Origin: Cricetomys ansorgei
Lineage: Eukaryota; Chordata; Mammalia; Rodentia; Nesomyidae
DNA length: 64,000 nt
Assembly (NCBI GenBank): GCA_026225945.1
Contig: JAMJFZ010000690.1
Coordinates: forward strand, 752,501-816,500
Reading direction: 5' to 3'
The notes under the pieces were generated by a model, which saw nothing but the letters and a program-made list of their open reading frames with translations, was not told the origin of the DNA and made no database searches. Shown here one piece after another: positions 41,997 to 52,900 of the stretch (positions within the stretch are counted from its first letter, which is position 1; the number at the start of each line of letters is the position of its first letter). A program made the position numbers and the translations under genes.

Positions 41997-43924
41997 TTCC
42001 CCCATACACAGTATCTCAGCTAGCTATTTGATGAATACTAAAAACAAACAACAACAACAAAAAAAAACCAATAACAAAAATGGTAGCAACAGACATATAA
42101 ACCCCTTGTACATTTTCAAAATTCTTTCATCCTCAAAAACAGTACCCCTTCTGCCAAAATGGCTGGCTTTCTCAGCTACTACAAGTATCCTGACCTATAA
42201 GTTGAGTGTGATAGTCACAGAAGTTTCTACTCTATACTTTCATTACTGATTATGGCTTGACAACAAAAATCAATGTAATGGACTGAAACTTTGCATAGAG
42301 GATGTTGTTAAACTAAATGGTGTGATAGAAAAGGAGCCTGGAAACAGAGACCAGAACAAATTCCAACTCCTGGGTCCCTGCTGTCCCTGACTACCTACAG
42401 GTAGGAAGGACTGAGAACTTTAGTTATCCAATAACTAGCTCCTATGAGGCTAGAGGAGCCTCTTTTTACATAATTATCATTAACCGACATAAATACATAG
42501 TAGTGACCATGAAAATGAAGCCCATAGCCTTTGTATATGTAAAGACCTAGGATTTGACAGCAGAAAGAATTATATGATAGAGAATGCTTTTGGTACAAAT
42601 TACAGAAGGACAAACCAATACCTCTAAATAGTGATGAGATTCTTTTAGCCCACGTCCAATTCAAGAACACAGGTTAGAAGTTCGGATGAGCTGTTCATCC
42701 AGACCTGGAGTGTACCTCATGGCTAGAGCATGTGCTTGCATGAAGACCTGAGTTCAATCCCCAACACCAGGAAAAAAAAATGCCCCTTAAGAGCTATTAT
42801 TCATCTCAGCATCACAACCCACAATGCAGGAAAACATGAAGCAGAGGAATCCCATGTAGGTTTCCACCTTACATACTCTAGGAAGAGCCATGAATTTCTA
42901 GCACAAAGGAAGACTCAAGAGCCATACATTTTAAACCGCTAACCAAGGAAGTCACCAAATGTTTATTGCAGGGCCTATTTAAATAATAAGTCTTGTAACT
43001 AATTTTCTGATGAAAGGCTTTATCATATATTGTTATTAATGTCATAAACCAAAACCTCTGTAGGCTGATAAAGTCTATAGAAAAGGGGAAGGTCATCTTC
43101 AGACAAAACCCTAAAGCCAGGAGGAAAGTCCAATTACTCTCTAAGCATTAACAGTCTCTGTCTCTGCTACTAGGCCTTCCTGTTCTCCCAGAATGAAAAA
43201 CAGAGCCAGGCCTACAATTAAGCCTCAGAGAGAAGGAAAATTTGACTAAACTAATTGTAATTTTCCAAGTGCATGGGAATGGGTGTCAATAAAGTATCCA
43301 TAGCTGTATAGATATGTTCCATGGTGAAGGCTACAATATCATTTCTGCTCCTGTATCAGACCTGAATGTAGAGGCTGCCTGGCAGCTTTCAGCAGTTGCC
43401 AAATCTTAACTTGGCCATTTTTAAACCTAGTAGTGCAGCCAGCAGTCTATTGTGGCACCCGGTTGTAAAATAGGAACAGCAGCCATAACAAAGAAAAGAG
43501 ATTTGACTTCATCAGCAGCATGTGCAATTTAGTCAAGCATCGGGCATTGCAGAGGCCTTCAGAGAATAAAAATGGACTTGAAGTAGGTATCTGGGTCCTG
43601 GCCACAGCTCTACCTAAGTGGACACCAGATAGTAAAACAGAAAAATGATTAGGGGTTAGCAAGATGGCTCAGAGTGTAATTGCACTCACCATGCAAACCT
43701 GATAACCTAAGCTGGGGCCAAAGAACCTACACAAAAAGCCAAATGTAGTAGTAGCCCAAGGTGCAGACAGGAAAACTGCCTGGTAGCTTATGGGTCAGAT
43801 GACCTTGATATGCAACACCCCAGAAATGAGAAATCCTCATTTTTCAACAATGTAGAAAGTAAGTACTAACTCTCAGAAGTTGTCTTCTGACTTTCACGTA
43901 TTTGCTATGCTACATTCACACACA

Positions 43925-43956
<32 letters not shown>

Positions 43957-46900
43957 TGAACGAACGAATATAGTTGGCTATCTATTTAGACCCTGTTTCA
44001 GGGATATCCTGGAATACAGCAGAGAACCCAAATATGGCTCTGGACCAAACTCCAACTCTACAGCTTTCCTATTCTGTATAAGTTGTTTGCCCAGAAGGAA
44101 ATGGGAAAAGAGTGTGCTGTAAAAAGTGTGAAAGAAGCATCAAGAAAAGGCTCAGCAGTTAAGAGCACTTGCTGGTCTTGCAGAGAACCTGGGTTCAGTT
44201 CCTAGTATGCTCATATGGCAGCTTACAACTGTCTGTAGCTCTGGAGTCAGGGGATCCAATACCCTCTTCTGGACTCCTTGGGAACTTGGCATACACATGG
44301 TACATGCACACACAAGCAGATAAAACACTCATATTCATAAAAGAAATATTTTTAGAAAGAATGAAAGCCATTAGATGACAGACTCTCAAAAACTAAGAGC
44401 CTCTGAAAAACAATTATCAAAATAGATGCTTATAATTACAAAATGCATTGCTATATAAATTGTTATTCAATCATATCAGTATAAGTATTCTGTCATAAAT
44501 AGTATCTAAAAATAACTCAGCATATCAAGCACCTAGTAGATGACAGGATCATACTGCATGCTTTACACTGGGCATATCATTTAAGCCCAAAACAGGATTA
44601 TAATATAAGCATAATCCTATTAGACTTTATAATGAAGAAACTGGAGTTTGGAGCAATTAACTAAGTTAAGTGTCCAGATGACAAGCTAATATGTGGCAGG
44701 ACTGGGATTCAATACTCACTCGTATTCTTGTATTCTACCTATCTCTGAAACCTGCACAGGATCACAGTGTAAAGTGATGTCCCTCCCTGCGCAGTGTGTT
44801 ATCCATTGCCCTCTCAGAGTGACCAAGGTGGGAACAGATGGGTTTTTACAAGGAGAAGTAATATTTCACAGAACTCAAATTGCTTTCATTTTACAATTAC
44901 AATCAATTATTATCTTTCACAAACTTCAAAGGGGAAAGAGATCTCTTTTTTCAGTTTTGTAAAATTTACTTGTCTAAGATTTACCTCTCCTTTTAAAAAT
45001 TCCTTGCTGGAGATGGTGGCTTACATCTGTAATCCCACAACTGAAACAGCTAAGGTACGGAGATCACTTTAAGTTCAAGGCTGGAGTACAGAGTGGGCTT
45101 CAGGGTGTCCTGAGATATAGAATGAGCTTTTGTCTCCAAAAATAAACTTTATAAAAACTCTGGTCAAATTCAGATGACCACTCAATTATTTTGTCTTTTA
45201 TAAAATATCAGCATGTTCCACTTCATAAAGAAATTCATAATATCTGCCAAATAACATTTTTTAGTTTTATATTAATAGTGAAAATCAGTGTTTATGCCCT
45301 ATATTTCTCATAATAGAAAAGTTATCATTTCTCAGAAAGAATAAAGTACTAACACAGATGTAAGTTCTTATGCAATGTAAAAAAAAATAGTCAGTACAAA
45401 GACTCAACAATCTTTAGTTTTCCATACTCTTCGTTTTGCACATAGCTTCAGGACAGCTGAGTAACTTGCAGAACGCTACAGAGCCAGTAAGAAATACAGT
45501 GAAAAGGCCAGATAAGGATCCTCCTCTCAGTACTCAGTACTCATCCTCTTCCTCATTAGGTGAACAATATACTCACAGTCAAGAGTTCCAAATGGCTATT
45601 CTGTCAAACCTGAAAACTACTCATACAACTAGCCAAATGTGATTTCCAAACCCTCTTTATTTTTTCAAGAAGCGAGTTAAGGAAAAAAGGAGGAAAGATA
45701 CAGGTTCAGATAAGGGACGCCATGCAGGCAAAAGAGACATTTCAGAAGATGATTATCATCAACCTCATATCATATTGCTCTGGGGTTTCCTTTTTTGGTG
45801 ATCAACTGAAGATGCTGGTAGAATTCACTAGCAGAAGAAGGATAAAGACTAACATCTTAAATCCTCATCTTGGAGAAAAGAGCTGCCAGTCCTCTTGAGC
45901 TAACCCTTATTAACAGCACAGATTAAAACACAATAACCCATTTCTGTGTGTCATATTGTTATCTGAGTACTGCCAGAAGAGGCTTGCACAGGTTGTACCT
46001 TATGTTCGTGTTAGTGGGAAACTGTTAATGGAACCCAACTCTAGATGTGCACAATCCCATTCTTTTCTGGACCACTAAATCCTCAAAGAGAAAGTGCTAC
46101 TTTTTTTTTTTAATCTAGTAATAATGCCTCAGCATGTTATCAAACTACTCAGATGGTGGGTGTAGTTATTCTTAAGTAGTCAAATAGGTGTAACTCTATC
46201 CATCCTACCTCAACTGGGAAGTTCCTTAATTAACCATAACTCTGAGAGGCTCAGAGAGTGGTAGGAATGGACCTAGTAGAAATTGGTTGTTGGATCACTT
46301 AGTGTACACTCCTTTAGGTAATGTAAATAGCAGCCATAAGTAACAGGACTTCTTAAAACACAGGGTTAAAATGAAATATAATCCAAAATATAGGAGGAGA
46401 AGGAAATGCTTGAGTAGTTAATAAGAAGGTAACCAGGCCAATTTACAGATCTCCCTGAGATCCTGCAAGCCCAGGCAAACCATTTGACAGAGGATGATCT
46501 CTTGCTCAAAGGGTACTAGTATTCAAGGATGAGTGAATTACATGGCAGCTAGCAATGACAGTGACAACAGACACTCCACAGCACCCAGAGTAGGGTTCAT
46601 TTATTATGCTGAGCTAACCCTGTTCCAAAAATTGTCCAAGTCTTCCAGATGGGGCAGAAATGAAGACAAAATGTCACTTGAATTATGAAGGTAGCCAATA
46701 AAATTTTTTAAAAAATCATTAAGTAATGTGACATTCATGGCTTTAAACAAAACAAAGCCAATTTGGGGTCACCATGTGATAAAGAGTTTGCCTCTTTCAA
46801 TAGGATTCATGAACCTCTTTCAAATAGGTTCATCATGGATCTCAGTAAGATGTCGCTTGTCCCAGAGATCCACAGAAAATAAAGAGATGAATTTAGGCAG

Positions 46901-49900
46901 TAAGTTCCAGTACTAAAAGAAGGTGTCCCAGGCCTGCTGAGAGCATGGGGGCTGGCATGGACGTGAATGAAACTAGGTAGAAATGAGGCTAGTCCAGCAG
47001 GCTCATATTCTAGGGAAGAGACAAGACCACTGGAGATTCATAAGCAGGAGACATTTAAAGAGAATCTCTGTGGTTACTTGTAAGTGGCTAAGCTCAGAGT
47101 GGTCAGAGTAGATCTGTGAGAGGGATTGCATGCCAAGTGTGGAAATATCACACCATAAACAACAGATGTGCTAACAAAGGGATCATGGCGCCACTCTGGC
47201 CATCACACCAGTGTCAAGGACATTACAGTTGTTATAGAAAATAAAAGTTTCAATGTGAGACATTTAAGGTAAAGCCATGTTAAATGAGCTTCTCAGCCAG
47301 GAGAAGCTCAGAAAGTAGCACAAGGTTCACTTCAGATCTCCAAGTGGAGAACTACTAAGGGGACTCTGCCCATACCTGTGAGCACACCCAGCCCATTCTT
47401 GTGTGTTTTCTTCATTCCAGAAACATTCTTTGGTTTCTGTGTCTTTCTGTTTGCCTCTGGACACTATCGATGAGTCACATTACGGTAATTTTTCAAGTTA
47501 GGTTTCAAATATTTGTGAGCAAAAGGGTCCAGTGATCTTTCACTGAAAAAGCTCACGTTAGACTTATTTTCAGGATAAATGATGTTTCTATTTTCTGAAG
47601 ACTTTTACAAAGAACCCTGAGAAAAATACAAGTAAATAATACCCTTAGATGTTCTCATTCACCAATGAGATAGGCAAAAATGCCACAGCTTGTCAACACA
47701 TTCTGTTGGCAAAGCCATGGCAAACAGAAACATTCATATCAAAAGGTAGGAAGGCAAAATGATGTAACAGCTGAAGAAAAAAAATTTGGCAATGTCCAAT
47801 ATGATGACCAACCAAACCAACTTTTAGGTACTTATCCTGAAAGATACACATGTAAAAAGGAAGCAGGAAGCTTATGGGAAATATTATGCATGTCTGTAGC
47901 AAGCCACCAAAGCCAGAACTCACTGAAAATCTGGACATTCAAGAACTGAAATCTCAGGGAAATTGTACAGGTCACACAAATTCTTTTCCTGAGAAAATTA
48001 GTTATCAGAAAAACAAAAGGTAGAGAAGCACAGATGAAAATATTTCACAGATGTACTAAACAAATGCACTGTGAGGGCCTCAGTGGAATCTGGAGTCAAA
48101 GAGAATAGGGAAACAGGAAAGCTCACTGCGTATGGGTGCCTAGTAAGTGGGTATACTAGCACTCAAATTACAATCCAAAAAGGAGTCAGCTTTAGCAAAA
48201 TGATTTATTAATTAAATGTGATTTGGGTATTTGTTCCAATAAGAACTTAGGGAATGAGACAGGGCTACATATTTACTAAGACTAGTCACTATAGGGAGAA
48301 GTCTGCTTTCATTATATTCTTCTCTCTCTTGTATTTGTCTTCTATCACTGAAAGCTTGCATCCCCCCATCTCTCCCTCTCCCTCTCCCTCTCTCTCTCTC
48401 TCTGTGTATGTGTATGTGTGTGTGTGTGTGTATTGTATAACTTTATCATTAATCCAGAGAATATATCCAGGGCCAGTTCCCCTCCACAAATATTTGCAGC
48501 ATATATAGATTTTTTTTAAATACAAAAGGTTCTTTTTTCCTCCCTTGGATTCAAGTATAATGATGGATTTCCTTGCTAGCCAGGAAATTCACCAAGATAA
48601 ACAAGTAAAATTTAAAATGTTATAAGCTGCCAAACTCCTGTTGAGGTGCTCTGCAGTTTCTGGGAAGCAAGAACAGCAGACAATTTCTGGAGGAAAACCT
48701 GAAACTGCTGGCTTAAACTGTGTTCATAATTTTTAAAAAAATGTATAAGCTTCACATGTATGTGCTATCTGGACTTAAAGTTAAAATATCACAGTGACTG
48801 TGGGATGATCATTTTTTCAATGAACAATATAAATATGCAAAATTTGATTCAAACATAAATGTCCAATCTCCAATAGAAAATTAATTAGGCTGTAAAAATC
48901 TCATAGCCCGTGGAACACAGGACAAAATAGTAGTTTGTTTTTCACTTGCAATTTTAAGAGTGATGTAAGTGTCTGTTTTCTCTTTTTCCTGAGAGGCTGT
49001 GTCACAGAATACAGTAAACACACAGTGACAATGCAGCTTCGAACAGAACAGTAACATGCTATTTAAGCAGGGCTCTCTCTGGGGAACTTCTTCCTAGAAG
49101 GGGTTATGAAGGCCTCCTGACCCACTGATAGGACACAGAAATGAAGGTAAGTCCCCCAGGACCAATGCTAGGTCCAGAGTCTCTCCAGCTACTTTTTGGC
49201 ATCCCAGGGAAGGGTGGGTATCCCCATGAACTCTGGCATGCACAAGGAGCCTCCCCTTGGCAAGAAGCAAGCTTACAATGACTGCTCTCAAGCATGGAGT
49301 CTTGCTAAGGCAAGCAGAAACTAACTGAAAACAACATTATATCTCTCTCTTCTATGATCCCAATTCATATTCCATGTCAGCTGCATGAAGTAAAGCCCCT
49401 CCCCGTGCTGGTTCATACTACATAGCAGGAGAAATAGAGGTTATCTCCTATCATTAAGCTGCTTACAGCTACACCGGATGACCACTTACAGCAAGGCCAA
49501 AGGGAAGTCCATTTTCCAGTTCCCAGAATATTTTATGTTCTAGATTGTTCAGTCTTCACCGGACATTACAAACTTTGTATTCAAACTGGGAAATGAGCTA
49601 CCTGTAATGGGCCAGAAGCTTTGGACACCAAGATCAGCAATCCCCTGCAAAAGACACAGTCTCCAGAGAAAAGCACAGGACTGGCTCCCCTGTGGGCCTT
49701 GGGGCTGCTGTACATTCTCAGATTCTTTCTGAACCCTAGTAACCTTCCTCAGGACATTGCAAGTCAAAAATGAAATGGACTGCAGCCTCCATCATACACA
49801 GAGACCACCATTGAAATGTCAGATTATTCAGCACCACAGAGTAAAGCTACCAGCAGCAAAGGGCCACTGAAAGCAGGGAATCAACCTCCTATTCAGCTAC

Positions 49901-52900
49901 ATAGTCCAGGCAAATTTTGATAACCTATCAAATCCAATTATTAGTTTGCTCGTATTCTTTATTCGTCCCTTTTAGCAGAATAGCTACAACACATAGGTAA
50001 ACATCCTACAAAGTATTTGGCGATCTGGAGGATCTCTGGATGATGGGGGAGGGTAGTGTGGAGGTAAAGAGCCTGCATCAGTTCACTGGGAAGCACTTCA
50101 TCAAGTAGACCAAAAGAGCAACAAAGCCAGTAGCCAGGAAACACACAGTGACAATGCAGCCTCCAACAGAGCATCATTAGAGAAACAGGCGCATTTGCTT
50201 AAGACAAAACTTTTAAAAAGCAGAACAAAAACAGCTGTGCTAACTGACTAGTGCTAATTAAAAGAATCTCAAATTACAGAACCAAAACACAAGCAGACCA
50301 CACAAACAGTATGCTCAGTGCTAGTAAAGAACAAAGGGGGATAATGACTTTAAAAGAGCTCAGATGCCATTATGCTGATCAGCTTATCAAAACCCACCTG
50401 CAGGGGGCATGCCTGTGTTTCTGAACAAACCTCCATCTTTTTAACATTCCTGGGAGTCGGAGCCAGAGAAAGCCAAGTTCTCCCAGGTAAAATCCAACAA
50501 ATCCTTTGTTTTGTGTCTTCCCTGTTACCTAGGTGACATTAATATAAAAGGGCCACATAAAACAAACATGAAACAAATCAATCCTGGCTGACAACAAAAG
50601 TCAGTCTCAGGCTGGATAAGAGGCTTACAAGTTAAAGTACTTGCTGGATAATCAGCAAACATGAAGACCAGAATTTGGATCCCCAGAACCCATATACTTG
50701 TCAGGTGGGTATGACAACCTGCCTATAACTCCAGCACTCAGAAGGTGGAGACAGGAGTTCTGGGTTCCATTTCCACAAAGGTGGAAAGTGGTGAAGACTC
50801 TCGGACGTCAGTATTAGGCCTCCACATGCATGACACACAGGTCCACACACACTCAAACACACATATATAAACACATACACATGAAAAAGGGAAAAATAGT
50901 CAACTTCAATTTAATGTTCTGCTATGCCCAGATTATACTCCTTACACAAAGCTGAGGTAACCACACTTGTCAAACAAGCTTATCTATTACCTCCCCATAA
51001 AGATCAATACTCTCCTCATATTTGTTACAGTGTACTGAGCATAAATTCAGGATACAAAACATGCTATGCTGTTCACCTTTACCAATCACAGTAACCATGC
51101 AGATGGACCCCTACCTTTGCTGAAGGTTAACTAGGTACCAGGTAATTTTGTACTCTGGGCAACTGAACCTGATCAGCACTGCTACTCAACTGCCTATTTG
51201 TACCCCTTCCCCATTCTTCTGTTGGAGCCCCATGCTCTAATGTGAAAGGCAGGAGGGATTAGACAAGGCCATTAGTTTAATGTCCTCAAAAGAAAAGGAA
51301 GAGAGACCTTTACTTATACAACCTTTCTTGGCCAAGTAAGGTTACAGTGTAAAGGTTACTATGTACAAGTCAGGAACTGGGTCCTTCCTAGAAATGGACT
51401 CAGAGTTCAACTTCATGCAGAATTATGAAATAAAAGACTTTTCTTCAAGCCACCCAACTGATGGTATTTTGTTGTAGCAGGCAGAATGGTTAAGACAATC
51501 GGGTAAAGAGGAGAAACTCAGGCACAGAATGTAATAAACACATGCCAAGTTTAGCCAGAGGAGCCAGGCTCTGAAAGGACTCTCAGACAATAAGTCTACA
51601 CTACTCTTAAGAAAACTAAGTCTTTCGGGCTAACACCATCATCGGCCATAAAATACTGACTCTTGTTCACTTAATGTGCTGATTTAATACAGCTTACTAA
51701 TTATAAGAAATTCCTTTTAACACTGTTTGTAGGAATACAGTTCAAGCTGCAAGGGCATGGAAAGGAAGAAGTCTTGTATATGACACTGTCTAGTACCTTC
51801 CGTGATAATGGGAATCTATAGCCTATGCTGCCAAATGTATAGTCACTAGCCCTGTACTTCTCAATTGTGGGCATTTGAGACTATCTGGACACATTTAAAG
51901 TTGTCACAATGGGAGTCCCATGATACTGACAGCTAGTGGGTAGAAGTCAAGGATGTTGCACAACTTCTTAGGTGTGCAGGATGGTCTACACGAAGAGTCA
52001 TCTAGCCCAAGATATCACTATTGTCATGGTAGAGAAATATGCCTTACCTACATGTGACCTCTGAGAACTTTAGATCTGACTACTGAGACTGAGAAACTAG
52101 ATCATACATTTATTTTAACTAATTTTATAATTAAAAAGTTTAAGAGAAACCAACAATATCTTGAATTTTAAGGTAAATAGTAATGTGTCTTAAGTTGTAC
52201 AGCTATAAAAAGGTATGCATAAATATTAAAGAAGGGTTTGTTTCCCAAGTATTTCCATTTAAAAAAGTAAAGTAACTTCAAGAAAAAGAAAGATTCTGAT
52301 GTTTGAGATCAGAAAATAATGAGCATAAATAAAATCATAAAAGTGAAAATCTTGAGGCTTTTGAACATGTCATGTTCAGGTACCAAATGTGTCAGATCAA
52401 AAAAGGAAATCACAAAAAAATTGTTCCCATGTACACATGCAAGTCACTCACTCTTGTAGAGTCTCCACTCCCTTTTCCTTGTATTGTAGCTCCTGCTTCA
52501 TCTGGGTCAGCTCTCGTTTTAATCTGGAAAGCTAAAAACAAGAAAATAAAAATTTCCAAATCCAAGTAGTGATTATTTATACAACAGCCATCCAAGTTCT
52601 TCCTTAGCTTCCACCATCCACTACTCTAAGAAAACTGCCTTGCTTAGACTTAATAGCTGATGGGGAAGGGAAAAAAATCTTTTCAGGATGTGGCCACTGG
52701 TAGAATACCTATGCTCCAGTAAATAGCCTCTTACGCACATATAGGCAACACTAATTGGACTTAGGTTATCTAAAAAGGAAAAACATGAAGTTTGAAAAGG
52801 GACCTGCTGAGGAGGTTGGAAGGAGGTGGTAGTGGGTAGTGGATATGATCATAATTTTATTGTATACATGTATGAAATTCTCCAAAGAATACATTTTTAA

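Larger units (their letters stand above)
39961..52451 (-). other. WWC3: WWC3 12.5-kb intron (between exons 2 and 3)
   Basis: Largest intron in the window. It holds ID, B1, B3, MIR and L1 fragments, three long dinucleotide tracts, and a 39-nt direct repeat pair at 49012 and 50135. No additional conserved coding segment or CpG-rich promoter-like region was seen. Long stretches such as 45150-47600 hold no recognisable element. Confidence 0.8.

Noticed and set aside
4445..42780. tRNA-like sequences as tRNA genes
   Set aside because: These are ID SINEs, which derive from tRNA-Ala; they are diverged, with A-rich tails, and do not form intact tRNA cloverleaves.
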